64,000 nt of DNA from Myxococcus stipitatus (GCF_038561935.1 NZ_CP102770.1:4588001-4652000); one strand, 5' to 3'; counted from the first letter of the stretch, positions 46,053 through 57,519 are shown. Program-made: numbers and translations. The notes: a model not told the origin generated them from the sequence alone.

Positions 46053-47818
46053 GGCGTGGTCTCCTTCGCCGAGGAATCCTCGGCGGTCTTCACGACGTTG
46101 AACTCGACGCGGCGGTTGTTCTCGCGTCCCTGGACCGTCTTGTTGCTGTCGACGGGCTGCGTCTCACCGAAGCCCTGGGCCTCCAGGCGCTCCGGCGAGA
46201 TGCCCGCCTTCACCAGGAACTCGCGGACGTTGTTCGCGCGCCGCTGGGACAGGTCCAGGTTGCTCGCATCCGAGCCCTTGTCATCCGTGTGTCCCTCCAC
46301 GCGCACGCGCTCCATCTGGGGGTTGGCCTTGAGGATGGATGCGACCTGGGCCAGCAGGCCGTAGGACTTGGGCAGGATGATGTCCTTGCCCGTGGCGAAG
46401 TAGACCTTGTCCAGGATGACGATGCGCGAGCCCTCCAGGCGCACGCTCGACTTGCCCTTGTCGGGGCAGCCGTCCTCGTCCTTCACGCCGTTGATGGTCT
46501 CGGCCTCGAGCGGGCACGCGTCCGCCGTGTCCAGCACGCCGTCGCGGTCATTGTCCGGGTCGGGGCAGCCGTCCGCGTCCTCGAAGCCATCGGCGTCCTC
46601 GGGCTCGGTGGGGCAGCGGTCCTCGGTGTCGATGAGCCCGTCGCCGTCCGAGTCCACCGCCGCGGGCACCAGCTTCAGCGGCTCCTCGGGCGCCGTCTCC
46701 GTCGACGTGCCTTGCGCCGCGGGGACTTCATCCGGGCAGCCGTCCTCGTCCTGATACTGATTGAGGGTCTCCGGCTCGCCGGGGCACACGTCCGGGCCGT
46801 CGAGGATTCCATCCACGTCGTCGTCCGGGTCCAGGCAGTCATCGTCGTCCTGGAAGCCGTCGAAGTCCTCGGGCCCGAGGTCGCACTTGCGCGCGGGCGC
46901 GGACGCGGGCGCCGAGCCCGTCCAGGCCAGTCCTCCCAGCACGCGGAACCCCGGGGTGCCATAGCCGCGCGTCAGTCCCGGCCCCGCGCCCAGGTGCGCC
47001 GACAGCTCTTCCGTGAAGCGGTACTTCACCGCGCCCAGGGCCTCCAGCGGACGCTCCTCCGAGTTCGCCTCCTTCAGCCCGAGCGCGCCCGACACCGTCG
47101 CCGCCACCGTCAGCGCTTGCGTGAGGGGCACCTCCGCGCCCGCCGCGTAGGAGAACTCGTTCCCCACGCGCAGGTTGCGAAGCTGCTGCTCACCGCGAAG
47201 GTTGACGCCCACGTTGGCGAGCAGGCGCAGTGACGGGCCCGCCCACTCGGCCACGAGCCGGGGCTGGAACGTCGGCCCCTTCGTGCCCAGGAAGCCGGAC
47301 GCTCCCGCGGTGGGCAGCGTCACGGGCGCGACGAACGCCAGGTGCACGCCCCCCTCGGTGGACAGCAGCAGCACCTTGGGCACCAGCCGCAGGTCGCCGA
47401 TGCCCGTGCTGGCGGCGCCATCCACGAGCGACGGCGCGATGGCGCCCGCCGGCTGCGAGGACGTGGTGGAGACGGGGAGCGACACGCCGATCTCCAGCCG
47501 CTCGAACAACGCCACCGCGCCCATCAAGTCCAGCGAGAGCTGGCTGTCGACGATGCGGTAGACGAACGCGTCCTTGCGCGGGTCCAGCAGGTTGAGCGGG
47601 TCCTCTCCGTAGTTGACCGACAGCCCGAGGTTCCAATCCAGGTGTCTGCCCACGCGCGCGCTGTGCATTCCCAGCACGTCGTAGGCCCCGGGTCCGGGCT
47701 TGTATTGTTGGACATCAATGGCCTGCGACGTCTGCGCTTGCGCCCTCGCGACGCTTGCTGTCAGCAGCAGAAGGGCCAGCAGCGCCAGGGGGCGGGGTGG
47801 GTGGGCACGCACTCGCAT
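46049..47818 (-). CDS. outer-membrane OmpA-family protein with thrombospondin type 3 repeats
   Basis: 589 residues. Signal peptide (about 1-25); a beta-barrel region (about 35-290); a calcium-binding thrombospondin type 3 stretch (about 300-440) with repeated DxDxDG motifs (DFDGFQDDDD, DSDGDGLIDTEDRCP, DNDRDGVLDTADACP); and a C-terminal OmpA domain (about 455-575; VEGHTDDKGSDASNLDLSQRRA). It should connect the outer membrane and peptidoglycan. First gene of an OmpA-FecR-CHASE2 unit with 4-base and 8-base junctions. Confidence 0.9.
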   Translation of the reverse strand: MRVRAHPPRPLALLALLLLTASVARAQAQTSQAIDVQQYKPGPGAYDVLGMHSARVGRHLDWNLGLSVNYGEDPLNLLDPRKDAFVYRIVDSQLSLDLMGAVALFERLEIGVSLPVSTTSSQPAGAIAPSLVDGAASTGIGDLRLVPKVLLLSTEGGVHLAFVAPVTLPTAGASGFLGTKGPTFQPRLVAEWAGPSLRLLANVGVNLRGEQQLRNLRVGNEFSYAAGAEVPLTQALTVAATVSGALGLKEANSEERPLEALGAVKYRFTEELSAHLGAGPGLTRGYGTPGFRVLGGLAWTGSAPASAPARKCDLGPEDFDGFQDDDDCLDPDDDVDGILDGPDVCPGEPETLNQYQDEDGCPDEVPAAQGTSTETAPEEPLKLVPAAVDSDGDGLIDTEDRCPTEPEDADGFEDADGCPDPDNDRDGVLDTADACPLEAETINGVKDEDGCPDKGKSSVRLEGSRIVILDKVYFATGKDIILPKSYGLLAQVASILKANPQMERVRVEGHTDDKGSDASNLDLSQRRANNVREFLVKAGISPERLEAQGFGETQPVDSNKTVQGRENNRRVEFNVVKTAEDSSAKETTP

Positions 47819-47850
47819 GTCTTGACGCTGCCAGAAGGGCACGTGCCACA

Positions 47851-48225
47851 TCAACGTGCCGCCAACAATTGGGAGACGTGTTGGGCCAGGGAGGGCAGCG
47901 GTTGGGGTTTGGGCAACACAAGGTCCACGCCGAGACCCTTGGCCCGCTCCGACAGCTCCGGAGACGCGAACGCCGTCAGCAGGAGCACCCGCGTCTCGGG
48001 GGCGTAACGCCTCACGAAGTCCGCCAGGACGAGCCCCTCTTCGGACTGTGTGCCACTCAACCGTAGGTCGCTGATGACCAGGTCGTAGCGACCCGTCGTC
48101 ATCAATCCCAGTGCTTCGTCCAGTGCCTGGGCCGAGTCCACCCGATAGCCGGCGCCCGAGAAGAACTGACCCAGCACCCAGCACAGCGCGGATTCGTCGT
48201 CGACGATGAGGAGGTTCTGTGACAC
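47851..48225 (-). CDS. single-domain response regulator (receiver only)
   Basis: 124 residues from a GTG start (MSQNLLIVDDE). The acidic pair (DDE, residues 9-11), the phospho-acceptor Asp53 (VISDLRLSG), a Thr (LLTAFAS) and Lys (VLPKPQ) are all present. There is no output domain; it probably relays phosphate from a kinase such as the one upstream. A TTG at 48243 is an alternative start. It lies between the NtrC-type gene and the OmpA-type gene on the same strand. Confidence 0.85.
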   Translation of the reverse strand: MSQNLLIVDDESALCWVLGQFFSGAGYRVDSAQALDEALGLMTTGRYDLVISDLRLSGTQSEEGLVLADFVRRYAPETRVLLLTAFASPELSERAKGLGVDLVLPKPQPLPSLAQHVSQLLAAR

Positions 48226-48333
48226 GCGCCGGGCCCGGAGCAAGCGGGGGGCCAGCCCGTGTCGGGTGGCGCCTCACGACTTTCCCGGCACTTGCGTGCG
48301 CTCAACCCTCGCCGCGCCCCGGCCCTTTCCAGG

Positions 48334-49695
48334 TTATGGATCCGATTTCTGGAATCCGGATCTGTTGATTCCCAAACGTTTCAGCCGCTCATAGAGGGAG
48401 GAGCGGGGGATTCCGAGGCGGAGGGCGGCCCGTTCGACGTGGCCGTTCTCCCGGCGCAGGACGCGCTCGATGTGGCGGCGCTCCAGCTCCTCCAGCGTGA
48501 GGTTGTCGTCGCCGCTGGGCTCGTCGGTGGCGGACTCGAAGCGCAGGTCGCCTCGGGAGAGGGGGCCTCCGCCGGACAGCAGCACGGCGCGCTCCAGGAC
48601 GTTGCGCAGCTCGCGGATGTTGCCGGGCCAGGGGTAGCGCATGAGGGCGCTCTCCGCGTCGGCTTGCAGTCCCACGCCGGCCCGGCCTCGCGCGCCGCCC
48701 ATCTCCGCGAGGAAGTGCCGGGCGAGCTCGGGGATGTCCTCCGGGCGCTCGCGCAGCGCGGGCACATGGAGGATGAGGGTGCTGACGCGGAAGTAGAGGT
48801 CGCCGCGGAAGCGCTTCTCCCGGGCCGCGGCGTTCAGGTCCTGGTGGGTAGCCGCGATGAGCCGCACGTCGACGCGCCGGTCGCGGACGTCACCGAGCCG
48901 GCGGAAGCGCTTCTCCTCCAGCACCTTGAGGAGCTTGGGCTGGACGGTGAGGTCCATGTCGCCAATCTCGTCCAGGAAGAGCGTGCCCCGGTCCGCGACC
49001 TCCAGCAGGCCCTGCTTGGCGGACACCGCGCCGGTGAACGCGCCCTTCTCGTGGCCGAACAGCTCCGAGTCGAGCAGGTCCTTCGACAGCGCCGCGCAGT
49101 TCAGGTCCACGAACGGCGCATCCGCGCGCGGGCCTCCCTCATGCAGCCAGCGCGCGAGCACGCTCTTGCCGCTGCCCGTCTCACCGGTGACGAGGACCGG
49201 GCTGTCGCTGTGCTGCATGCGCTCCGCTTCGGCGCGCAGGCTCCGGATGGCGGCGCTGCCGCCCAGGAAGGGATTCACGCTGGTGCGAGCGGTGCGCGAC
49301 TGGTCCGCGCGCAGGCGCTGGCGCTCCCGTCGCTGGGCCACCAGCCGCTCCAGCACCACCTTGAGCACCGCGAGCTCCACGGGCTTGGTGAGGAACTGCT
49401 CGGCGCCTTCCTTCACGGCCTGGACCGCCAGCTCGATGGAGCCGTGGCCCGTGAGCACGACCAGCGGCACCGCCGAGTCGATCTCCTTGAGGCGCGGCAG
49501 CAGCTCCAGCGCGGTGCCGTCCGTCAGCCGGTAGTCCACCACCGCCACGTCGGGGCGGTGCGTGCGGAAGAGCTCCTGCGCCTCGGTGATGCCCTGGGCC
49601 TCGTCCACGTCGAAGCCGTGGGCGGAGAGATAGCCCCTCATTCCCAGCCTGACGCCGGGCTCGTCGTCCACGAGGAGGATGCGGGTGCGTGTCAT
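48334..49695 (-). CDS. NtrC-family sigma-54-dependent response regulator
   Basis: 453 residues. Receiver (about 4-118, Asp54 in VVDYRLTDG), AAA+ sigma-54 activator (about 142-370) with Walker A GETGSGKS, the GAFTGA loop and LFLDEIGD Walker B, and a C-terminal Fis-type helix-turn-helix (ENGHVERAALRLGIPRSSLYERLKRLGI). It is fully equipped to activate RpoN promoters. Its ATG overlaps the stop of the upstream histidine kinase gene (49692-49695), which is its likely partner. Confidence 0.95.
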   Translation of the reverse strand: MTRTRILLVDDEPGVRLGMRGYLSAHGFDVDEAQGITEAQELFRTHRPDVAVVDYRLTDGTALELLPRLKEIDSAVPLVVLTGHGSIELAVQAVKEGAEQFLTKPVELAVLKVVLERLVAQRRERQRLRADQSRTARTSVNPFLGGSAAIRSLRAEAERMQHSDSPVLVTGETGSGKSVLARWLHEGGPRADAPFVDLNCAALSKDLLDSELFGHEKGAFTGAVSAKQGLLEVADRGTLFLDEIGDMDLTVQPKLLKVLEEKRFRRLGDVRDRRVDVRLIAATHQDLNAAAREKRFRGDLYFRVSTLILHVPALRERPEDIPELARHFLAEMGGARGRAGVGLQADAESALMRYPWPGNIRELRNVLERAVLLSGGGPLSRGDLRFESATDEPSGDDNLTLEELERRHIERVLRRENGHVERAALRLGIPRSSLYERLKRLGINRSGFQKSDP

Positions 49696-51815
49696 GAGGC
49701 GAGCGGGTCCATCGACAGGCGGAGGGTGGGTGAGGACACCGCTGGTAGCAGCAGCGTGACTTCCGCGCCACCCTCTGGGTGATTTCGCAGGCGGATGCGC
49801 CCCTGATGTTCCTCCAGGATGCGCTGGACGATGGCCAGGCCCAGGCCCGTGCCGCCCCGGCGCTTGCTGAAGAAGGGCTCGAAGACATGCGGGAGGTCCT
49901 CCTCGCGGAAGCCCGGCCCTCCGTCCCGCACGGTGCAGCTCACCCAGGCGCGGCCTTCCTCCTCCAGCGGCGACGTGGCCACGCTCACCGTCGTGCCCAC
50001 GGGAGAGTGCTGCACCGCGTTCTCCACCACGTTGCGGAAGACATGGAACAGCCGCCGCGAGTCCATGCGCACGCAGGGCAGCGCCTGCGCGAGCGTGGGG
50101 GTGACGGTGACGCGGGACTGCTCACCCGTGCGCGTGCAGGCGGCCAGCGCCTCCTCCACGACGGGATGGATGGGGCCCTCCACCCACTCGCCCCGGGTCG
50201 GGCGGCCGTACTCGAACAGCTCCTGGGTGAGGTGGTTGAGGCGGCGCACCTCGCCGCGCAGCACGTCCACGTAGGGGGCCAGGTCCGCGCGCTGGCCGAC
50301 GGTGGCCTCCACGGCGTCCACCACGGCGGAGATGGAGAAGAGGGGATTGCGCACCTCGTGCGCGACGCCCGCGACGATGGCGCCCATGGCGGCCATGGTC
50401 TCGCTGCGGCGCAGGCTGGCCTGGAGCTCCAGCAGCCGTGTGACTTCGGTGGCGACCAGGATGATGCGCGAGTCCTCGCCACCGGCCTCGTCGACCCACG
50501 CGGCGGACAGCTCCCACGTGCGGCGGGCATGCGGGTCCGTCACCTCGCGGGTGATGATGCCGTGGGTCCTGCGCAGCTCCTCCACCAGCGGCGGCGTGCT
50601 GGACCAGGGCGGTGTGAAGGCGGCGGTGGACAAGGGCTGGCCGGAAGGGTCCAGGCCGCCGAACAGGATGCAGGCCGCGGCGTTGAGGCGCTGGATGGTG
50701 CCGTCCGCGCCGAGCACGACCAGCGGTGAGCTCACGGCATCGAACGTGCGGCGCCACTCCTGCGCGGAGCGGCGGAAGCTCTCGTGGAGGCGCTGGCGCA
50801 GCTCGTCCGCGAGGTAGCGGTCGGTGATGTCCGTGACGACGCAGCCCACGTGCAGCTCGCCCTGGGTGTCGCGCACGGAGGCCGTCGCGCGGCTGCGCAC
50901 CCAGCGCACCCGTCCGTCCGCGCAGATGATGCGGTGCTCCAGCTCCACCTCCGAGCTGGGGGCGAGCGACTCGATGCGCGTGCGGTAGCGCGCGCGGTCC
51001 TCGGGGTGGATCATCTCCGCCCACAGCGGCGGCGGGCCTCCACCGGGGCCGGGCTCCGCGAAGGCGGAGGCGGGGTAGCCCGTGGTGCGCTCGATGACGG
51101 GGGTGCAGTAGAAGTCCCGCAGCGCGCCGTCGCGCAGCTTGCCGCCCCACAGGTAGTCGGGCAGTGAGCGCGTCAGCACGTCCAGCCGGCCCTCGTGCTC
51201 CTGGAGCGTCTGCTCGGCGCGCATGCGCTCGGTGAGCTCCGAGAGGGAGGCGATGACACCCAGCACCTCGCCTCCCGAGCTTGTCACGCGCGAGTAGCTG
51301 CCGAACCAGAAGCGAGACTCACCGGGCGCGGCGGGCGTCTCCACCTCCAGGCAGGTGTCGGTGATGGGGACGTCCGTCTCCAGGGCGCGCTGGAGGCGCG
51401 GTACCAGCAACCGGCCCAGCTCCGGCATCACCTCCGAGACGTGGCGGCCCAGGTGTCCGCCCGCGGGCAGTCCATTCATGGCCGCGAGCGCGGGGTTGAC
51501 GTGGATGTAGCGCAGGTGGCGGTCGAAGAACGCGAAGCCCACGGGCGTGACATCCATCAGCGCGTCGCGGAGCGCGCTGGAGTCATCGGCGCTGCGCAGG
51601 GCCGCGTCGCGCTCGCGTCGGGTGCGTTCCCGGGCGCGGGCGAGCACCAGCGCGGGAGTGCCGGCGCAGATGAACACCAGGGCCGCCGTGGTGAGGACGC
51701 GAGGCAGGGCGCCGACCGCGCTGGCGCTCGACCAGGTCCACTCGAGGAAGGCGGCGAGCATCGAGGCCGCGACGACGGCCATCAGCATCTGCCTGCGGGT
51801 GGGGAACTCGTGCAT
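49692..51815 (-). CDS. PAS-domain sensor histidine kinase
   Basis: 707 residues. Two N-terminal membrane helices (about 10-60), three PAS domains (about 85-200, 215-345 with a PAC end, and 355-460), then HisKA (H-box GVAHEVRNPLFS, about 485) and HATPase (NVVENAVQHS, DGGPGF, GGTGLGLAIVQR). It should sense through PAS ligands and phosphorylate the NtrC-type regulator whose gene it overlaps by 4 bases. A GTG 5 codons upstream is an alternative start. Confidence 0.93.
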   Translation of the reverse strand: MHEFPTRRQMLMAVVAASMLAAFLEWTWSSASAVGALPRVLTTAALVFICAGTPALVLARARERTRRERDAALRSADDSSALRDALMDVTPVGFAFFDRHLRYIHVNPALAAMNGLPAGGHLGRHVSEVMPELGRLLVPRLQRALETDVPITDTCLEVETPAAPGESRFWFGSYSRVTSSGGEVLGVIASLSELTERMRAEQTLQEHEGRLDVLTRSLPDYLWGGKLRDGALRDFYCTPVIERTTGYPASAFAEPGPGGGPPPLWAEMIHPEDRARYRTRIESLAPSSEVELEHRIICADGRVRWVRSRATASVRDTQGELHVGCVVTDITDRYLADELRQRLHESFRRSAQEWRRTFDAVSSPLVVLGADGTIQRLNAAACILFGGLDPSGQPLSTAAFTPPWSSTPPLVEELRRTHGIITREVTDPHARRTWELSAAWVDEAGGEDSRIILVATEVTRLLELQASLRRSETMAAMGAIVAGVAHEVRNPLFSISAVVDAVEATVGQRADLAPYVDVLRGEVRRLNHLTQELFEYGRPTRGEWVEGPIHPVVEEALAACTRTGEQSRVTVTPTLAQALPCVRMDSRRLFHVFRNVVENAVQHSPVGTTVSVATSPLEEEGRAWVSCTVRDGGPGFREEDLPHVFEPFFSKRRGGTGLGLAIVQRILEEHQGRIRLRNHPEGGAEVTLLLPAVSSPTLRLSMDPLAS

Positions 51816-51917
51816 GGGGTGGGGGCGCACGAGCCTACCCGGAATCGAGTCACGCGCCGCGCTTGTCGGAGGGAGAGCAGGGATGCGGCGAGGGTCGCGA
51901 TGGACCGCGCGCCCGGC

Positions 51918-52592
51918 TCAGGAGATGTGCGCGTGGGTGGCCAGCTCTTGGGCCCGGCGCTCCAGGAGCTCCCGCACCTCGGCGTCCGAGGTTTGTTCGA
52001 AGTTTCGATACCAGAGGCCCACGGCATAGAAGGGCTCTGGCGTTCGCGCACACACCACTTCGTCCGCGAGTGCTTCGACCTCTTCACATGTTTCCGCTGG
52101 GGCGACAGGGACGGCGACGATGATGTGCGCGGGATGTCGTTCGCGAAGCGCGGCCACGGCGGCGCGCATGGTGGAGCCCGTGGCGAGCCCGTCATCCACG
52201 AGGATGACCTCGCGCCCCTGGACGTCCAGCGGGGGCCGCCCGGAGCGGTAGCTCGACTCACGGCGCAGCAGCTCCTGGGCTTCGCGTCGGGCGACGGCGG
52301 CGACCTGCTCGCGCGAGATGTCCAGCTCCCGCAGCACCTCGGGGTTGAGCACCTGGATGCCGCCGGTGGCGATGGCCCCCATCGCGAGCTCCTCGTGTCC
52401 GGGGGCTCCCAGCTTGCGCACGATGAACACGTCGAGCGGCGCGTCCAAGGCGCGAGCGACCTCGTATCCCACGGGGACTCCGCCGCGCGGCAGGGCGAGC
52501 ACCCGGGTCTCTGGCTGGTGCGCATGGTGCGCGAGGTGTCTCGCGAGGTCGCGGCCGGCCATGAAGCGGTCCTGGAACTCGGGTCCTTGCAT
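51918..52592 (-). CDS. phosphoribosyltransferase-family protein
   Basis: 224 residues. The PRPP-binding motif is present (VILVDDGLATGSTM, about residues 129-142), with PRGGVPVGYEVARAL and DVFIVRKLGAPGHEELAMGA near the N-terminus. This is the pattern of a family often annotated simply as phosphoribosyltransferase, with substrate unknown. The ATG at 52592 has GGAGG 5 bases upstream and is preferred to the ATG at 52649. Monocistronic. Confidence 0.87.
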   Translation of the reverse strand: MQGPEFQDRFMAGRDLARHLAHHAHQPETRVLALPRGGVPVGYEVARALDAPLDVFIVRKLGAPGHEELAMGAIATGGIQVLNPEVLRELDISREQVAAVARREAQELLRRESSYRSGRPPLDVQGREVILVDDGLATGSTMRAAVAALRERHPAHIIVAVPVAPAETCEEVEALADEVVCARTPEPFYAVGLWYRNFEQTSDAEVRELLERRAQELATHAHIS

Positions 52593-53144
52593 GGGGGCCT
52601 CCTTGCCGTGCGCGCGTGGCGCGACCTCCTCTTGTTTGAAGTTGGACATGCTCGCGGTGGCGGAGGCTGGAGCCGGCCGGGCTCGCCCGCCTGGCGAGGA
52701 GGAGCGGGCCTACGTCGCGGAGCGCCCGACCGGTGGAGGGGGCTCGACGACGGGGGGCGGCCGCCGGTGCGGACGCTCGTGGGGCGTCACCGGATTCGGC
52801 GGCTCCTGCTGGGGATGGCGCGGGTCGGGCTCCTGCACCGGCACGTTGGGCGAAGGCTTGGGACCCGGCGGCGGGGGCGAGGGGAGTCCGGGAATCGGCG
52901 GCTGCTGAGTAGGCATGCGGATGAGCCTCGTGCCGAGGGGAACCTCCCCTCATTCCACTGAACCTGTGCATGCGGACTTCTTCCCACCCGAGGCGCCAGG
53001 GAGCCGGCGAACGCCCGCATGCGGCTCGCGCGGCGGACAGGCCCACGAGCCGTGGCTCGCAGGGTCGGTGGCTGCTGCACCGCGGCACTCGCGCCTTCAC
53101 GTTTCCCCGATACGTCGTATCGACCATCGGACAGGAGGCACGAC
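52593..53144. other. 552-base region with only one weak short ORF
   Basis: Between the phosphoribosyltransferase gene and the BON-SRPBCC gene. The only candidate is a Pro-rich frame at 52710-52916. The stretch 53125-53140 carries the ribosome site of the downstream gene. No RNA structure was recognised. Confidence 0.4.
52710..52916 (-). CDS. short Pro-rich ORF, doubtful
   Basis: 68 residues, about one-third Pro (PPPPGPKPSPNVPVQEPDPRHP). It has an ATG and a possible GAGG 11 bases upstream. No domain. Compositional bias of GC-rich DNA can create such frames, so this may not be a gene. Confidence 0.3.
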   Translation of the reverse strand: MPTQQPPIPGLPSPPPPGPKPSPNVPVQEPDPRHPQQEPPNPVTPHERPHRRPPPVVEPPPPVGRSAT

Positions 53145-54329
53145 ATGAAGGCAGCCTTGTGGGGCCTGGGTGGATTGGGGCTTGGCGTCGGGATGATGTA
53201 CTGGTCGGACCCTCGAAGTGGCCGCTGGCGCAGGTCCCACCTGCAGGGCAAGGCGGTGCACGCGGCCCATGAAGCGGGCTGTGCGGCGGGGGTCCTCCGG
53301 AGGGACCTGGCGCAGCGCTCGCGGGGGTTGTTCCTCGAGTCCCTCCGCCGCTTCCGTTCGGACCCCGTGGACGACGTGACGCTGGGCGAGCGGGTGCGCG
53401 CGGCGCTGGGGCGGGTGTGTTCGCATCCAGGCTCGGTGCGCGTCTCGGTGCGAGGTGGACGGGTGTCGCTGGAGGGCTCCATCCTCGTCGACGAGCTCAA
53501 GCGCGTGGTCCCCGCAGTGGGCCGGGTGCGAGGTGTCCGCGCCGTGGAGAGCCGGCTGTCTCCCTTCGCGCAAGCGGGGCGGCAATCCGAGCTGCAAGGA
53601 GGGGGGCCTCGCCGCGGGCCCCCCAGGACGTTCGGCTCCTCGCACTGGTCGCCTTCCGCGCGATTCTTCGGAGTGCTGGGGGGCCTGTCCCTGGCCTCGT
53701 GGGCCTTCCGGCAACGCGGGGCGCTGGGGCTTCTCCTCGGCGTGGGCGGCGCGGTGCTCGGGGTCCGCGCGCTCAGCAACCTGGAGCTGCGCAGGCTCAC
53801 GGGCATCGGCGTGGGGCCTCGCGCCATCACGTTGCACAAGGACATCACCGTGAACGCGCCGGTCGAGGAGGTCTTCGCCTTCTGGGATGCGATGCAGAAC
53901 TTCCCGCGCTTCATGACCCATGTGGATGAGATCCGCGTGGACTCGTCGGGCCGCTCGTACTGGAAGGTGAAGGGCCCCGCGGGGCTGCACTTCGAATGGG
54001 AGGCGGAGGTCACCCAGCGCGTGCCGAACAAGCTGCTCGCGTGGCGCAGCGTGAAGGGCACCTCCGTGGAGAACGCGGGCGTCATCCACTTCGAGCGCAC
54101 GCCCAAGGGCGGCACGCGGCTGGATATCCGCCTCGCCTACAACCCACCGGCGGGGGCCATCGGTCACGCCTTCGCGCGGCTGTTGGGCGTGGACCCGAAA
54201 CGTCAGATGGATGACGACCTCCTGCGCCTCAAGTCCCTGCTGGAGCGGGGCAAGGCCACCGGGCGCGAGACGGTGACGCGAGAGTCCTTGTCGGTCGGGC
54301 GGACAGGGCGCCAGACGCTGATGCACTGA
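53145..54329 (+). CDS. BON-SRPBCC fusion protein
   Basis: 394 residues. A short N-terminal hydrophobic segment (about 3-18), a BON-like domain (about 75-140: [36 protein letters not shown]), a hydrophobic pair near 175-210 that may anchor it in the membrane, and a START-like SRPBCC/polyketide cyclase domain (about 230-365: [27 protein letters not shown]). The AGGAGG site 7 bases before the ATG at 53145 supports this start. Ligand unknown. Confidence 0.85.
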   Translation: MKAALWGLGGLGLGVGMMYWSDPRSGRWRRSHLQGKAVHAAHEAGCAAGVLRRDLAQRSRGLFLESLRRFRSDPVDDVTLGERVRAALGRVCSHPGSVRVSVRGGRVSLEGSILVDELKRVVPAVGRVRGVRAVESRLSPFAQAGRQSELQGGGPRRGPPRTFGSSHWSPSARFFGVLGGLSLASWAFRQRGALGLLLGVGGAVLGVRALSNLELRRLTGIGVGPRAITLHKDITVNAPVEEVFAFWDAMQNFPRFMTHVDEIRVDSSGRSYWKVKGPAGLHFEWEAEVTQRVPNKLLAWRSVKGTSVENAGVIHFERTPKGGTRLDIRLAYNPPAGAIGHAFARLLGVDPKRQMDDDLLRLKSLLERGKATGRETVTRESLSVGRTGRQTLMH

Positions 54330-54513
54330 GCGCCTCGCGCGAGCTCCGAGCGGCGTCGCGACGCAGGATTTGCGCGCCAGTGGCCTTGCGGGGCCGGGCG
54401 CGCACATCTTGCGTGCTCCTGGGTCCTCCAGGCCCTCACGGGTCTGGCGTGATGCTTGCTCCGGAGTTCCTCGTCCGATGTGGGGTGAGCGGTTAGTCTC
54501 CAGCCCCGAAACC

Positions 54514-55707
54514 ATGGCGGAAACCTTGTTCGAGGAGCTGAAGCGGTACGTGGCGTTTGGCGCGGAGGACGAGCAGTCTCTCGTCGGGCTCCACGCCATC
54601 GCGAAGCCGCATTTCCCCCACATCGCGCGTGTCTTCTATGACCGCATCCTGGAGCACGACGGCGCGCGCAAGGCCCTGGAGGGAGGCGAGAGCCAGGTCG
54701 GCCACCTGAAGGGCACGTTGCAGGTGTGGATGGACCAGCTGCTCCGGGGCCCCTGGGATGAGGCCTACTTCGCGCTGCGCTGCCGCATCGGCCGCATCCA
54801 CGTGCGCATCTCGCTGCCGCAGCACTACATGTTCGGCGCGATGAACGTGCTGCGGCAGGAGCTCACCGCGGTCATCGACACGGAGCTCCCGGGAGACCTG
54901 CAGACGCGGCACCGCACGCGCACCGCGCTGGGCCGCATCCTGGACCTGGAGCTGGCCATCATGCTCCACACGTACCGCGAGGACCTGCTGGCCCAGCAGG
55001 CGCGCACCGAGCGGCTGGCCACCTTCGGGCAGCTCGTGGGCTCCATCGGACATGAGCTGCGCAACCCCCTGGGTGTCATCGAGACGTCGCTCTACATCCT
55101 GCGCAGTCGCGCGGGGGCCTCGGTGGATGAGCGCACGCACAAGCACCTGGACCGCATCGGCGAGCAGGTGGGCATCGCGAACCACATCGTCTCCGACTTG
55201 CTGGACATGATCCGGGACCGCCCGCTGCAACGCCAGGAGGTCTGGCTGGACGAGGTCTGGCAGGAGGCGCTCAAGGCCGTACCGCGCCCGGAGGGCGTGA
55301 GCATCCAGACGGAGGGCCTGGTCTCGCTGCTGCCCGTGCAGGGGGACGCGGGGCAGCTGCGCCAGGTGTTCGTCAACCTGTTGCAGAACGCGGTGCAGGC
55401 GCTGGAGGAGTCGGGCGGCGGGGTATCGCTGGTGGGCGCCCCGGGCGCGCCGGGCACGGTGGAGCTGGTCCTGGAGGACACGGGACCAGGGGTCAGCGAG
55501 AGCGTCCGCGGTCGCCTCTTCGAGCCGCTGATCACCACCAAGGCGCGAGGCATCGGCCTGGGGCTGGCGCTCGTGCGCCGCATCCTGGAGCGCCACGGCG
55601 GGTCCATCGTGTATGCGCCGCGCGCCGGTGCCGGAGCCCGCTTCGTGATTCAGCTTCCCACGTCGCCACAGGAGGGGCCCGATGCGTCGCTACCTTCTGC
55701 TGGATGA
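54514..55707 (+). CDS. globin-coupled sensor histidine kinase
   Basis: 397 residues. The N-terminus (about 1-165) resembles the protoglobin sensor family; His96 in [10 protein letters not shown] is the likely proximal haem ligand. A HisKA domain (H-box [14 protein letters not shown], about 190) and an HATPase domain ([28 protein letters not shown]) follow. It may sense oxygen, nitric oxide or carbon monoxide through haem. Its stop overlaps the next gene by 26 bases, so it is the head of a phosphorelay operon. Confidence 0.88.
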   Translation: MAETLFEELKRYVAFGAEDEQSLVGLHAIAKPHFPHIARVFYDRILEHDGARKALEGGESQVGHLKGTLQVWMDQLLRGPWDEAYFALRCRIGRIHVRISLPQHYMFGAMNVLRQELTAVIDTELPGDLQTRHRTRTALGRILDLELAIMLHTYREDLLAQQARTERLATFGQLVGSIGHELRNPLGVIETSLYILRSRAGASVDERTHKHLDRIGEQVGIANHIVSDLLDMIRDRPLQRQEVWLDEVWQEALKAVPRPEGVSIQTEGLVSLLPVQGDAGQLRQVFVNLLQNAVQALEESGGGVSLVGAPGAPGTVELVLEDTGPGVSESVRGRLFEPLITTKARGIGLGLALVRRILERHGGSIVYAPRAGAGARFVIQLPTSPQEGPDASLPSAG

Positions 55708-56379
55708 CAACCAGGCGCTGGCGGAGAACCTCGCGGAGATTCTTCGCGACGAGGGACACCAGGCCACCGTGGTGGGCACGGGCGACGAGGCCCTGCGCGC
55801 GGTGGGGACGACCCGCTTCGACGCGCTCGTGACGGACATGCGCATGCCCGGCATGAGCGGCGCGGACGCGGTGCGACGCATCCGGCGATTGGACCCGGGG
55901 CTCGCCGCCGTGGTCGTCACGGCCTACCCGAGCGAGGACGACCTGGAGACGGCCCGGCGCGAGGGCCTGCTCGCGGTGCTCCCCAAGCCCGTGCCCATCT
56001 CCACGCTGATGGACCTGCTGGCCAATGCGCGCAGGGACGGGCTGGTGGTGGTGGCGGAGGACGACCCGGCGCTGAGCGACAACCTCTCGGAGGTGCTGCG
56101 GGCGCGGGGCTTCTCGTGCGTGACGGTGGCCTCGGTGCTGGACACGGACCACCTGTCCTGCGCGGCGCCCTTCGCGGCGCTGGTGGACCTGCGCATGCCC
56201 GGCGGGCCGGATGGCGAGGCCTTCCGCAAGCTGCGCGCGCGCTACCCGAGCCTGCCCACCTTCGTCATGACGGCATGGCCGGACCTGGCGCCACGCGGCG
56301 TGGGGGTCGATGTCTTTCCCAAGCCCTTCGACACGGGTGCGCTCGTGGGCGCGCTGGAGTCGGCACACGCGTCACGAGC

Positions 56380-56383
<4 letters not shown>
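55682..56383 (+). CDS. double-receiver response regulator
   Basis: 233 residues: two receiver domains in tandem and nothing else. The first has DD at 8-9, Asp52 (LVTDMRMPG) and Lys (VLPKPV). The second has acidic residues at EDDP, Asp in [10 protein letters not shown] and Lys in VFPKPF. Such proteins act as phosphate relays or sinks. The gene overlaps the upstream kinase by 26 bases and the downstream kinase by 4 bases (ATGA). Confidence 0.88.
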
Positions 56384-57486
<1,103 letters not shown>

Positions 57487-57519
57487 CGTCGGGCCCGCGC
57501 GCGCACCGGGAGCCGGGCC

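Noticed and set aside
47842-47848. TGGCACG as a sigma-54 -24 element before the OmpA-type gene
   Set aside because: The matching -12 TTGC is absent and the implied start would fall about 4 bases before the ATG.
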